Notes: generated from the sequence alone by a model not told the origin. A DNA stretch of 64,000 nucleotides from Hippopus hippopus (GCA_946811185.2 OX328112.1:33015562-33079561), one strand, 5' to 3'; shown: positions 1-9,754, counted from the stretch's first letter. A program made the numbers and translations.

Positions 1-315
1 CAGCATAAAACACAATCAGTCTAATCTGATTAGATCTTCCCTGTCCAATACCTTTACACATTTTCCTACCACTAAAACATATCAAAATTACAATATTTTG
101 AACATTAGCTCACTTTGAAAGTCAGGATTCTTATCTCTTAAAGAGCCTTTCACAACCATACTGGCACAAAATAAGCAGTCTGATCTCTGATCTTCACTGT
201 CCGCTTAGCTAAAGCAAAAGAGACTAAAGAAACAATGAATTCACAATTATTTGGATCTTAATTCTGGACTGAAAATATAATTATGTTAGGTTTATTTGGT
301 GCCTTACAGATACAT
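1..315. other. No recognisable feature
   Basis: AT-rich sequence. A short stretch near 175-215 (phrases like GTCTGATCTCTGATCTTCACTGTCCGC) recalls one arm of a family B hairpin, but too little remains to delimit a copy. Confidence 0.5.
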
Positions 316-640
316 TTTTACAGCCAGAGAGAAAATAACGCTGTTAAAATTTGATAGTGTGTAGAATGGTTTAGAATTCAGTCAGCTGTGTAAACATAAA
401 TAACTAATCCAAGGGATAATTAACTCACACGATTTGTCTTCAATTGAAAACCGAAAACAACAACACTGATTTCTTTGAAGGCCTTAAGAAAATGAAATGC
501 ACTTTCTACCCATCGTAATCTGTGCAACCTTGCAACTGTCACGGGCAACATTTGGCATAAAGATACAAGAACGACTATACTTTCATAAAATAAAGATGAA
601 ATAGGGTAAAAACTGGATGAAAACAAGTATAGATATATCT
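316..640 (+). repeat. Family E dispersed repeat, short copy 1
   Basis: Aligns by eye with 22351-22684 and with both ends of the longer 48160-48771 copy. Shared landmarks are ACGCTGTTAAAATTTGA, GTCAGCTGTGTAAACATA, ATCTGTGCAACCTTGCAAC and ATTTGGCATAAAGATACAAG. Relative to the long copy, about 250 internal bases are absent. No terminal repeats or coding capacity recognised. The two minus-strand frames over it (420-765) have no support as genes. Confidence 0.7.
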
Positions 641-1263
641 TTGAGGGTTGATTTATGTATATATTGCACTTTTAAGAGATGAGCAGCCTTACCAAAACCT
701 GTCTTTACCTTCGTAACCACAAACCACAAAGTCAAAATGCAGGAGAAAAATATTGTCCTTATCAATAAAAATCAAACAAAAAGTGCTTCTCCCATTTTTC
801 TATCACCTCTGTAAATCAAACACACCTACATAAAAAACTGAACCACAAGATTTAGAAAACTTATTCTTCCCCCCCCCCCACCCCCTTTGAATCCACATTG
901 TATGAAATAAACGAACATTTTTTGTCCATTTATAATAAGTATCTAACTTAGCAATGTCAGAATAGTTCCATATTTATCTTTCAACTAACCTAATATCCAT
1001 GCAATAACACCTATGCGATTTTTTTTTTGTGTTATATCACGGATATTTATAGAACAATATTTGATATACCACAGATGTTTATAGAACATGAATGAATTTT
1101 CTGTGGGTAAACATCACATTTTATGACGTAGTCAACATCATTCATGACGACATTATTACAACTAATCCATATCCATTTCATTTGCAAATATTGCTAAATT
1201 TGTGTTTTTCATTGTAAGAAATAATGAACAGCAACAAATCAGACGTTAAGAGATAAATAAAAT
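641..1263. other. No gene; AT-rich with homopolymer runs
   Basis: Contains a C-rich tract near 870-886 and a poly-T run near 1020, with nothing else recognised. Confidence 0.5.
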
Positions 1264-1398
1264 ATGTACATAGTATTGTCGTACATCAAAAATATCTAAC
1301 TCAGTTGGAGGAATTGATAATTGTCTCGCCAAGGCTCGACAATTATCAGTTCTCCCAACCTCGTAAGATATTTTTAATATACGACAACACTGTGTACC
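1264..1398. mobile_element. Foldback (near-palindrome), family H
   Basis: The left arm TGTACATAGTATTGTCGTA, then AAATATCTAACTCAGTTGG and GATAATTGTC, is answered by GACAATTATC, CCAACCTCGTAAGATATTT and ACGACAACACTGTGTAC. The ~135-nt stem has a few mismatches and a tiny loop near 1331-1334. It may be a solo MITE or hairpin-RNA locus. No target duplication was identified. Confidence 0.7.
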
Positions 1399-2211
1399 TA
1401 CTGTCTATACATCTGACTTGGCTCTTCACCAAACAACAATGTAAATTCTGTGATTTGAGCCACATTTATGGTCTGCAAAATGCTTTGAAATATTGGACAA
1501 ATCCAAAATTTTGTCAGTCGCCAAAAGGTTAATGGAGAAATTAGGCATAACAATCTTGCCTTTTGCCATAATTTTTCATACAATGTTTTCATGTATTCAT
1601 AGTGATTATCCATACTGTACAAGGACATTTTAAAAAGTGGCGGCATAAAATTGTAAAATTTGTTTCCTTCAGTATCACCTAGAATGTATTCAGGTGGACC
1701 CCATAAAGGCCTTGCTTAAACATCTTTTTCTGCAAGTATCCCTTTTCAATAAAAAAGGCTGGGATACATGTCAAAGCTCAGCTCTTCACTAAATTCCTGC
1801 CTAGGCCCCTTTAACAATGTAAAGGGATTCTGTTTCAATGGGTGCATATTAATATAAATTTTAATATAAATTATCAGATTTTTTATTTCATTTCTTTTTC
1901 CTGCAATACATCAAGTGAGAAAAATAATGTGATAGTAAATTAGCAATAGCATGCCAAAACATTAAACAAAATATTCAAGAGTACAAAGAATTCATCATCA
2001 AGATCTATTTATAGCAGAAATGAACAAAGTAAGACTAAAAGAGTGGTAACAAAATGTATCTTCCTATTGAGAATAAAAACAATTCAAGAAAAACAAGATA
2101 AGAGCAAAAGAGTTCTCAACATAATAATGTATGTTCTGTAGAATATTGCTAATATTACACTGAAACATTCCAATTCTGCATTCAAATGTTAGAAAAGTAG
2201 CAAGAAAGAAA
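1399..2211. other. No recognisable feature
   Basis: AT-rich non-coding sequence. The overlapping short frames at 1305-1532 (+) and 1398-1646 (-) show no domain and partly cover the foldback, so they are not called. Confidence 0.5.
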
Positions 2212-2218
2212 ACTAGAT

Positions 2219-2271
2219 ATCAGGGGAGGCAACTGAAATATATTTACAAATCAAGGGAGGCAACTGAAATA
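2219..2271 (+). repeat. Two-copy 31-bp tandem repeat
   Basis: The phrase GGGAGGCAACTGAAATA occurs at about 2224 and again 31 bp later. It is a local duplication of no evident function. Confidence 0.7.
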
Positions 2272-2280
2272 AACAAACAT

Positions 2281-2510
2281 CAGTCCTTTACCAAATGATC
2301 CTAGTATGTTCCTAAGCCTTGAGGAAGAATACCTCTGAAAACATTGTTGGAAATGGAGAAAATACTGGATTGCTGTATTTTCTCCAAAACCAACAATATG
2401 ACCTACTCCTTTATTGAAGAATCTCATAATTTCAGCTTCACTTAAATTTGTTGCCTGCAAATACTTTCATTAGATAGAAGTGGAAAACTTTGCTTTTGGT
2501 AAAGAGTTTA
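2281..2510 (+). mobile_element. Family A element, forward, diverged
   Basis: A short CCTTTACCAAATGATCC start and a GGTAAAGAGTTTA end bracket a degraded hairpin (about 2334-2397; GAGAAAATACTGG versus GTATTTTCTCC). The start lacks a clean TTAA. It abuts the B copy at its right end. Confidence 0.75.
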
Positions 2511-2720
2511 CCCTAACAGCGCCACAAAACACTCAACAGACAGTTTCAGTCTAGATAATAAGATCCCAGTAACTGTAATTTTATGGCTGCTTTTGTCCAA
2601 AAAGTCTCAGCAAAGCAGACAGTGCAGATCAAAGATCAGACTGCACATTCTGTGCAGTCTGATCTTGATCTACACTGGCCGCTTAAGCAACTATAGTTAT
2701 GAAAGGCGCTGAAAGAGTTA
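2506..2720 (+). mobile_element. Family B element, forward
   Basis: Family B definition: about 205 bp, ends TTAACCCTTARAGYGC and its inverse, and a ~60-nt hairpin in which GTAGATCAAAGATCAGACTG pairs with CAGTCTGATCTTGATCTAC. The extra A of AAAG marks orientation. Here the ends are TTTACCCTAACAGCGCC and GGCGCTGAAAGAGTTA. The right end lies about 50 bp from the downstream side of the LDLa exon at 2772-2897. Confidence 0.85.
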
Positions 2721-2771
2721 CGACTGCATTCAAAAGAGAAGGCCATGCTGCACGAAAATTCTTTGAAATAC

Positions 2772-2897
2772 CGCAAAACTCTGGATCCTCGTCGGAACCG
2801 TCTGAACAGTCGGGAATTCCGTTACATTTCATATAATCGGTGAGACATTTTGAAAAATCTGCGCACAGTTCTTGGCCTTCAGGACAACGTTGTCCGA
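2772..2897 (-). CDS. LDL-receptor class A (LDLa) domain exon, downstream
   Basis: The exon encodes one complete LDLa module of a probable multi-domain secreted or membrane receptor-like protein. Reading on the minus strand, the sequence after GQR gives six cysteines in the order [38 protein letters not shown]. The DCSDGSDE segment is the calcium-coordinating motif of the family. The acceptor is a CCCAAACAG tract ending at 2898. The donor G|GTATTT falls at 2772/2771 and is weaker than usual. Both boundaries are phase 1 and the length is 126 bp, so the exon is symmetric, as LDLa exons generally are in animals. Splicing from the 5038-5148 exon keeps frame (Cys-Ser-Val-Gly-Gln-Arg-Cys across the join). 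The frame runs open past the donor towards 2683, but that part has no LDLa features and is taken as intron. The full gene is not in the window and its orthology is unknown. Confidence 0.8.
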
Positions 2898-2942
2898 CTG
2901 TTTGGGAAAATACAGGACATGTTAATAGGTGAACAAACCCCT

Positions 2943-3171
2943 TTATCCCTTTACCACACAATCCAAAGTTTTAATGACCCTGATGTATATGCCTTTTGAA
3001 AACATTGTGGGAAAAGGAGAAAATGCTGGTAACCAGCATTTTCTCCTTTTCCCACAATGTTTTCTACCCTTCCCAAAACAAATTTCAATTTTTCAATCAC
3101 ATTACCGAAGTCGTCTGCAAATGCTTTCAATTTGGACTAGCCTACAATTTTGTCGTCTGGTAAAGAGTTAA
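2943..3171 (+). mobile_element. Family A element, forward, full length
   Basis: Family A definition: ~228 bp. The left end TTAACYCTTTACCACACAAT is followed by CGACTTTTAACGACCCTGAG, then a palindrome whose left arm is GAAAACATTGTGGGAAAAGG plus AGAAAATGCTGG. Its exact inverse follows, then CTACCCTTTCAAAGACAAA, GTCTGCAAATGCTTTCAATT and the right end TTTGGTAAAGAGTTAA. This copy has an intact palindrome (about 2997-3062) and a TTATCCC variant start. It shares its right TTAA with the next copy. Confidence 0.92.
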
Positions 3172-3394
3172 CCCTCTACCACACAATCTCAAGTTATAGT
3201 GACTCTGAAGAAGGAGGTATTTAAAAACATTGTGATAAAAGGAGAAAATGCTGGTAATCAGCATTTTCTTCTTTTCCCACCATGTTTACTACAAGGAAGG
3301 CAACTACAACAATTTTAGCCACATTTAATTTGGCATCTAGATTATGTTTTGAGCTTTGACAAGTATAAAATTTTGTTGCGTGGTAAAGGGTTAA
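3168..3394 (+). mobile_element. Family A element, forward, full length
   Basis: It begins on the TTAA that ends the preceding copy and ends GGTAAAGGGTTAA at 3391-3394. The palindrome is diverged (GTGATAAAAGG; TTCCCACCATG). Confidence 0.9.
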
Positions 3395-3565
3395 CAACTA
3401 TGAAAAAAAGAAGGCTGTTTAAAACATTGTGGGAAAAGGAACCAGCATATTCTTCTTCTCCCACAATGTGTTCCACCCTTTTAAAGACAAATTGCATCAT
3501 TTGAACCACATTTATTTTGTAATGTCCACAAAATTTTAATGCTCTAAATCTTTAAATTTGGACAA
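3391..3565 (+). mobile_element. Family A element, forward, internally deleted
   Basis: It starts on the TTAA of the previous copy. The palindrome centre is collapsed to GGAAAAGGAACCAGCATATTC, so most of the left inner arm is missing. The right arm then degenerates. Confidence 0.7.
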
Positions 3566-3569
3566 GTCT

Positions 3570-3656
3570 GAAATTTCTCATTTTCCAACAATGTATTCTA
3601 TTCTTCCAAAATCAAATTTCAAATTTTAAGTAACATTCATTTTGTTGTCTGTAATA
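3570..3656 (+). repeat. Family A right-half fragment
   Basis: CCAACAATGTATTCTATTC followed by CAAATTTCAAATTTT and ATTCATTTTGTTGTCTG matches the segment from the palindrome's right arm into the right arm of A. Confidence 0.6.
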
Positions 3657-3681
3657 TAACAACATTAATAATGCTGATTGA

Positions 3682-3909
3682 TTTACCCATTACCACACAA
3701 TCCCGACTTTTAACAACCCTGAGAAAGAAGCCTTTTGAAAACACTGTGGGAAAAGGAGAAAATGCTGGTAATCAGCATTTTCTCCTTTTCCCACAATGTT
3801 TTCTACCCTATCAAAGAAAAATTGCACCATTTGAGGCACAATGAAATTGTCGTCTGCAATTGCTTTCAATTTGGAGGAGGCCGAATTTTTTCGTCTGGTA
3901 AAGAGTTAA
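3682..3909 (+). mobile_element. Family A element, forward, full length
   Basis: The palindrome is intact with an AATC variant centre. The right TTAA (3906-3909) is shared with a B copy, making the first link of an A-B-A train. Confidence 0.9.
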
Positions 3910-4110
3910 ACCTTAGAGTGCAGAATAATTCCAACCGATATCCTGAATCGAGAAATAGGTCCAAATTAATGCAGTTTCAAGGTTACTTTTGCTCAGAACG
4001 TCTCAGCTAAGTGGACAATGTAGATCAAAGATCAGATTGCACATTTTGTGCATTCTGATCTTGATCTATACTGACCACAAAAGCACCTAAAGTTTTGAAA
4101 AGCGCTTTAA
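3906..4110 (+). mobile_element. Family B element, forward
   Basis: TTAAACCTTAGAGTGC start, hairpin at about 4017-4075, AAAGCGCTTTAA end. Both terminal TTAAs are shared with flanking A copies. Confidence 0.88.
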
Positions 4111-4335
4111 CCCTTTACCACACAATGACGACTTAACGACCCTGGGGAAGAAGCCTTTTGAAAACATTGTGGGAAAAGAAGAAAATGCTGGTACCCAGCA
4201 TTTTCACCTTTTCCCACAAAGTTTTCTACCCTATCAAAGAAAAATTGTGTCATTGGAGCCACTATAAAATTGCCGTATGCAAAATTACTTTCAATTTGGA
4301 TAGGTCTCAAATTTTGCTGTGCTGTGAAGGGTTAA
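4107..4335 (+). mobile_element. Family A element, forward, variant subfamily
   Basis: It shares CACAATGACG, a CCCACAAAGTTTTC right arm, GAGCCACTATAAAATTG and GGATAGGTCT with the copies at 49321 and 53935. A subfamily is therefore present. It ends GGGTTAAGGGTTAA. Confidence 0.9.
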
Positions 4336-4528
4336 GGGTTAACATATTCATTTGTTCATTTATCCCATAAACCTATATTACTTTATTACCATGCAAACAT
4401 AAATATTGTGGGATAAGGAGTAACATTGCATTTTACTGGCATTTCATTCTACAGAGTTCAAGTCTGTACATGTTCATTCCTTTACAATATTTCCTTGGTG
4501 TTGCATTTGTACTTGTATGAAAATTTTA

Positions 4529-4764
4529 ACAAGAGCACTGAATCCAAGTGCCAACACTATGGCTGCTGTTGCTGTTGCTTCTAATGGGTTCTCCTTTTGA
4601 AAGTTAACAACTAGTTTGAGTTTGAAGTAAAATATCTCTAGTATTGACAGAGATATTATAAAATGTCAAAACTTTTGCACGACTACACAGGCAATGATGA
4701 CGTAGATGACAACAGGACTATGAAAATACCTTGATGTTTTCTTTGAAAACCGCCAAGCTAAAAA
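4529..4764 (+). mobile_element. Possible Helitron-like short element
   Basis: It begins AACAAGAGCACTGAATCC with a small GCACT/AGTGC hairpin and ends CCGCCAAGCTAAAAA, echoing the ACAAGAG...GAGCTAA layout of the elements at 27272 and 29470. The interior is unrelated and the subterminal complementarity is not clear. Confidence 0.3.
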
Positions 4765-5037
4765 TTAACAATCTTAAGTTCCGTATGATTTTTAGAACTT
4801 ATCAATATAGGAAATTTCATGCCAATGAATTCATATGAAACCACAACAGTCTGTTACACATACAATAATCATAATGATAATCCTTTATATGATCATGAAT
4901 GGTTCAAAAGGTTTTAGAGGGATGTAACTCACAAAAGGGATTTTTCAACACAATAATGTATATGACTGTAATTGACTTTGCAAACCCGGCCATATAGGCA
5001 ACATGCGGAGGTGTACAACATTCACCTCTTCACTCAC

Positions 5038-5148
5038 CTGAGCAGCCTTGTTCATCGGAACTATCCAAACAATCTGGAAATGCATCACAACGTGATCTGA
5101 AGGATATACATTCACCTGACCGACACTTAAACTCGCCATCCTCACATC
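5038..5148 (-). CDS. LDL-receptor class A (LDLa) domain exon, upstream
   Basis: The exon encodes a second complete LDLa module: [35 protein letters not shown]. The final acidic DSSDE stretch carries the calcium ligands expected of the fold. The intron before it ends CATTTTAG (5149-5150) and the donor after it is a strong CTCAG|GTGAGT (5038/5037). Both junctions are phase 1 and the exon is 111 bp. It precedes the 2772-2897 exon in transcription with a ~2.1 kb intron holding three full A copies, fragments and two B copies. LDLa modules bind lipoproteins or other ligands in LDLR/LRP-type receptors and many secreted matrix or protease proteins. With two modules the parent protein cannot be named. 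A longer open frame over the same bases (4945-5145) is in the wrong frame. Confidence 0.85.
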
Positions 5149-5308
5149 CTAAAATGAGCAATTATCAAACTTTAGATTTAGAGAAATTGAAAAATACCTT
5201 GTTTATTTTTGACAATGCATGCAAGCATAATGTAGGGCTGATTTTAAAGTATCATCTCTTCATCCACTACACCTGAGATCCATGAGCCGACAAAAAAATC
5301 GGATACTC

Positions 5309-5356
5309 AGACCAAAGTTAAGTCAGACCAAAGATAAGTCAGACCAAAGATAAGTC
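5309..5356 (+). repeat. Three-copy 16-bp tandem repeat
   Basis: AGACCAAAGATAAGTC is repeated three times with one substitution in the first unit. Confidence 0.85.
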
Positions 5357-5989
5357 AATACAAAAATTGACGCTCTTTCTGAAAACTGCTGATAACCATA
5401 ACCAAAGGTATGAATAAGAACTGATGAGACAACCATAGTTTTGTTATGTGATAACCATAACTAAAGAAAATTTAATGATTTATAACTGATACACTATGGA
5501 ACAATAAACCAACAGCAAGACAGAAAGACATCAGCTTCACAAAAGTTTTTGAAAATTCCATGCAAGAAGCACAACACCAGAACTGATGATTACATGCACA
5601 GTAATAGACTATGGTCACATGCTATCAATCACCGCTTGTCAACATGATACTCTGCTAGCATTTCCATCATGATCAACAGCAGCCAAATCTTAAATCTACA
5701 GTCAAAAGGATACAAGACCAGACAATGAGAGATGTAAGTTCTTGCAAATGGTAAGTCTCCAGTTCAAACAATAATCAGAAGTTATAGAGTGGCACAACAT
5801 ATTCGGTTATGTTATTACAATGACTATATTATAAAATTTCACGATAGCAATTCATCAAGAAAACCTTGGCATCAGTATGAACAAACATTTTGACATTTTG
5901 AAAAGGTCCATGCAAGAAGAAGTTGAGTACAGCACAACCAGAAACTCTGATTCCATGCACAATCACAAGCTAGTTGGTCACATGCAATC
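5357..5989. other. No gene recognised
   Basis: AT-rich, probably 5'-side intron of the LDLa gene. The 5877-6215 frame runs into the tandem array and has no domain signal. Confidence 0.4.
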
Positions 5990-6715
5990 AATCACAGAGG
6001 GTCAACAAAATACTACATCATCCTCCAGGACAGAAAAACCTTATATAACTCACAGTCTGGAAGAATATCACCTCCTTCTCCAGCCCAATCCACGGCAGAA
6101 AGAAATATCCCTGATCTTGATTTCATTGTCCTCCAGTGCAGAACAACCTTGTAGCTTACAGTCTGCACATATATCATCCCCCAACCCCCTCCCCATCCTT
6201 GTCAGTAAGAAATAACCCTGGTATTCATTTCATTGTCCTCCAGCACTGAAAGACCTTGTAACTTACTGTTTATAAATATATCACCCCAATACCCAACTGT
6301 CATCCATGACAGTAAAAAATGTCCCTGGACTTGATTTCACTGTCCTCCAGAACAGATAGATCTTGTAACTAACAGTCTGTAAAATACATCACCCCCATCC
6401 CCTGACAGTAAGAAATAACCCTGGTCTTGATTTCATTGTCCTTCAGCTTGGAAAGACCTTGTAACTTACAGTTTATCATCCCCCCATTGCCAACTGCAAT
6501 CCATGACAGTGAGAAATGTCCCAGGTCTTATTTCATAGTCCTCTAGTACAGAAAGACCTTGTAACTTACAGTATGTAAATATATCAAACTCCATCCCCCC
6601 ACTCCCAAATCTGTGACAGTAAGAAAGGTCCCTGTTCTTGATTTTTTGTCCTCTAGTGCAGAAACCTTGTAACTTAAATATACCCCCACCCCTCATCTCC
6701 ATCCACGACAGTTAG
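5990..6715 (+). repeat. ~105-bp tandem array, about seven diverged units
   Basis: Units are recognised by CTTGATTTCATTGTCCTCC, GAAAGACCTTGTAACTTACA, a TATATCA-C-rich stretch and GACAGTAAGAAAT. Lengths vary from about 95 to 110 bp. Diverged units argue for an old array. It ends where an A copy begins at about 6711. Confidence 0.8.
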
Positions 6716-6942
6716 GTCTCTACCAAACAACAAAATTTAAGACTTGTCCAATTTAAAAACAGAAGCAGACAACAAATTAAATGTGGATAAAATGTAGGCA
6801 TTTGCTTTTGAAAATAGAGATATCATTGTGGTAAAAAGGAGAAAAGTGCTGGTTACCAGCATTTTCTTCTTTTCCCAAAATGTTTTCAAAAGGCCTCTCT
6901 GTTAGGGTTGTTGAATCTCAGGATTGTTTAGAAAAGGGTTAA
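6711..6942 (-). mobile_element. Family A element, reverse, diverged
   Basis: TAGGTCTCTACCAAACAACA start and GAAAAGGGTTAA end. The palindrome is imperfect (ATCATTGTGGTAAAAAGG). An extra GGCATTTGC phrase sits in the right arm. Confidence 0.8.
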
Positions 6943-7044
6943 AGAAATGTAACCAGTCAATGTTCAGACAAAGAAGGAGCCACCAGTTTGCGAAAGAACA
7001 AAATAAAAACTTCATATTTTCATTTTTGCTGAAGGTTGCAAGTT

Positions 7045-7275
7045 TTAACTCTTTACCAAACCACAAAACAACAGACATGTCCAAAATGAAGGCATTTGCA
7101 GACAACAATATCAACACAACTTAAACATTGAAACTTGCTTTTAGAAGAGTAAAAAACATTTTGGGAAAAGGAGAAAATGCTGGTTACCAGCATTTTCTCC
7201 TTTTCTCACAATGTTTTCAAAAGCCTTCTTCCTCAAGGTCCTTGTGGGTCTAATCAATGTGTGGTAAAGAATTAA
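7045..7275 (-). mobile_element. Family A element, reverse, full length
   Basis: TTAACTCTTTACCAAACC start, GTGGTAAAGAATTAA end. The palindrome is nearly intact (AACATTTTGGG and TTCTCACAATG are single changes) with a GGTTACC centre. Confidence 0.9.
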
Positions 7276-7627
7276 ATTTGGGAGCTGAAAAAAAAATACC
7301 AGCGAATTTTTTCAAACCTCAAAAAACAAGCAGGTTCACAGCTTGATTGTGCCATTGTCTAGCCAGGAGCAGCATGCACCCTGTCTCCAAGAAAAACCAA
7401 AAAAAGCGAGACATCGAGTTCTAATGCACTATGATGCATGCATAATTACATATAACTGCATATCACTACACTGTCTTGCCTTGCATAATGCATGTGCTGA
7501 GTAAACAAATTAATAATTTTCTACAATTATTAGCTTATGAAAATTCGAAACCTTCTAAAGGATGCAGTGTCTGATGCATGCATCCATTGATGCAGACTTC
7601 ACTTGAATCTGTAATGGTCCATTTAAA

Positions 7628-7881
7628 TTAACTTTTTACCAAACAACAAAACTTTAGACTGCTTCAAAACTGATAGCGTTTGCAGACGACATATTAAGTG
7701 TGACTCAAACCATGAAATTTTTCTTTGAAAGCATGATTTCTGTCCATCATAGAGAAGAAAACATTGAGGATTTCTTCTCTATGAAGGACAGAAATCATCC
7801 TTTGAGCCACATTTATTTAGTTGTCTACACATACTGTTAACTTGGTCGAGTCAAAACTTTTTTGGTGTGGTACAGAGTTAC
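7628..7881. mobile_element. Fully palindromic A-derived foldback with a different core
   Basis: Both ends are the same (right-hand) arm of family A: TTAACTTTTTACCAAACAAC with GCAGACGACATATTAAGTG on one side, and its inverse (TTTGAGCCACATTTATTTAG, GGTGTGGTACAGAGTTA) on the other. The usual palindrome is replaced by another, ATGATTTCTGTCC...AGAGAAGAAA against TTTCTTCTCT...GGACAGAAATCAT. The right flank is TTAC rather than TTAA. Confidence 0.75.
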
Positions 7882-8107
7882 TGTAATTGGATCCTTAAAA
7901 AAGCAAAGTTAATTTTGTATTTATAACATCTGGTATGCATAAATTCAAAATTTCGAATGGGACATTTTTGTCTTTCCCTACCCCCCCCCTCCCAAAGCCA
8001 AGCCTAAAGTCTAGACATCATAAATCAACAAGCCCACAGGGTGCATTGAGCCCGCTTCTTTACAAAATTGTATACTATAATTATATTTACAAAATATCTT
8101 TCCGCAT

Positions 8108-8260
8108 ACAATTATAAAGTCCTCCTGTATGAATACAACTTGCCATAACCCTGCAGTTGTTAGCTATGGTAATTTTTCTGTATAAATATAACTTTGCAAT
8201 GACCCCGCAGTTGTTGCAGCTTTGGTAGTCTTCCTGTGTAAATACAACTTGCAATGTCCT
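8108..8260 (+). repeat. ~65-bp tandem repeat, about 2.3 units
   Basis: Units are marked by CTGTATGAATACAACTTG, TGCAATGACCCCGCAGTTGT and GTGTAAATACAACTTGCAAT. Confidence 0.7.
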
Positions 8261-8330
8261 TGCGGTTATATTGTAAAAGACAAGGGAAATTGCTCACAAA
8301 ATACAATTTTCCTCAGTTTACTTTTATTTA

Positions 8331-8450
8331 ACTCTTTTCTAGATGACAACATTTTAGACTTGTTCAAATAGGAACCATTGCCAGATGTCAAATGTCATTT
8401 ATATGATGGCATTTGTCAATGAAAGTGTAGATTGGTGCTTCATAGAAAGA
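8331..8450 (-). mobile_element. Family A fragment, one arm
   Basis: TTAACTCTTTTCTAGATGAC followed by TTTTAGACTTGTTCAAATA and further arm sequence. The palindrome and the other arm are absent. Confidence 0.65.
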
Positions 8451-8451
8451 A

Positions 8452-8678
8452 TTAACTCTTTACCAAACGACAAAATTTTAGACTGGTTCAAATTGAATGC
8501 ATTTGCAGACGACAAAATAAATGTGAATCAAAAATTCAGATTTGTTTTGGGAAGGGTAAAAACATTGTGGGAAAAGGAGAAAATGCTGGTTACCAGCATT
8601 TTCTCCATTTCCCACAATGTTTTCAAAAGGCTTCTTTCTCAGGGTCGTCAAAGTCTTGATTGTGTGGTAAATGATTAA
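8452..8678 (-). mobile_element. Family A element, reverse, full length
   Basis: TTAACTCTTTACCAAACGAC start and GTGTGGTAAATGATTAA end. The palindrome is almost perfect (one CATTTCCC change) with a GGTTACC centre. Confidence 0.92.
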
Positions 8679-8718
8679 GCCATAGTAATTAAATGTTTCG
8701 AATTCTAAATTTCAGGGT

Positions 8719-8930
8719 TTAAGCCTTAAGGCGCCGTATCAACCCAACATATATTTTCAGTCTAGAATCAGATCCAGATAAACTGTAATTTCATGGTAGC
8801 TTTTGTCTTGTGTTGCAGCAAAGTGGACAGTGTAGATCAAATATCAGACAGCATGTTTCGTGCAGTCTGATCTTGAACTACTTTGGTCGCAAAGGCAACT
8901 ATAGTTGTGAAAGTGGCTTTACGGGTTTAA
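8719..8930 (+). mobile_element. Family B element, forward
   Basis: TTAAGCCTTAAGGCGCCG start and GGCTTTACGGGTTTAA end. The hairpin at 8826-8884 has several substitutions. Confidence 0.85.
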
Positions 8931-9190
8931 GCCATCTGATTGGCTCAGCAGGAGCATCTCAGCCAATCACAATGAGGGCTGTATTTGAATTAAAAATAGA
9001 ATAAAATTCATAAAGATCGTACTGAATCCTGGTGCATGTATCCTATTGCAAGGTGGTTATGCAAACCACGACGTAAAAGATCTATCAGAATGAAACTAGC
9101 AAATTATGATGTTGGTTTTTTCATGCACAATAAATGCCAATTTCATGAAATTTTACTGTGTAGCACTTGGTTGTATGGATTGACTCCGAA

Positions 9191-9247
9191 ATATTTACCA
9201 AATGACAAAAAACTTCTGTAGATTTAAAGCCTTTGAAGACAACAAAT
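9191..9247 (-). repeat. Family A arm scrap
   Basis: ATTTACCAAATGACAAAAAAC and GCCTTTGAAGACAACAAATC match the first ~60 bases of a reverse copy. It is truncated where the next A copy starts. Confidence 0.6.
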
Positions 9248-9500
9248 CAACCTTCTACCACAAAATCACGATATTTTTTCAAGTCCCAGGTATGAAGCAA
9301 TTGAAAACATTGTGGGAAAAAGGAGAAAATGCTGGTAACCAGCATTTCTCCTTTTCCCACAATGTTTTATACCCATTCAAAGACAAATTCCTGTCATTTG
9401 AGCCACATTTTAATTGTCGTCTGCAAATGCTTTCAATTCAGCCAAGCAATAATGCTTTCAATTCAGCCAAGTCTAAGATTTTGTCGATTGGTAAAGAGTC
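9248..9500 (+). mobile_element. Family A element, forward
   Basis: TCAACCTTCTACCACAAAAT start and GGTAAAGAGTCAA end. The right arm contains a ~29-bp duplication (ATGCTTTCAATTCAGCCAAG appears twice, 9427 and 9456). The palindrome is close to intact. Confidence 0.85.
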
Positions 9501-9509
9501 AAATCTGGC

Positions 9510-9735
9510 TGATCTCTGTACCAAACAACCACAGTCAACCACATCAAAAGCATTTGAAGACGAAAATTATATGCAGCTCAAATGATGATTTCTTAGTCTT
9601 TCATACGGGAAAAAAAACATTGTGAAAAAGAAGAAAATGCAGAGTATAAGCATTTTCTCCTTTGTTCAACAATGTTTTCAAAAGCCTCCTCTTTCAGGGT
9701 CGTTTAATCTCTGGATTGTGTGATAAAGGCCTATA
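9510..9735 (-). mobile_element. Family A element, reverse, diverged
   Basis: CTGTACCAAACAACCACAG start and GATTGTGTGATAAAGG end. The palindrome centre is rearranged (GCAGAGTATAAGC). Confidence 0.75.
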
Positions 9736-9754
9736 TTATGAGATGTGCCTCAGA

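Noticed and set aside
2943..3171. Rho-independent terminators or riboswitch-like hairpins at the perfect palindromes
   Set aside because: The hairpins are the core of a dispersed mobile element in a eukaryotic genome and are not positioned relative to genes.
4945..5145. 66-codon minus-strand frame
   Set aside because: Out of frame with the LDLa exon on the same bases; the six-cysteine frame with splice sites is the supported one.
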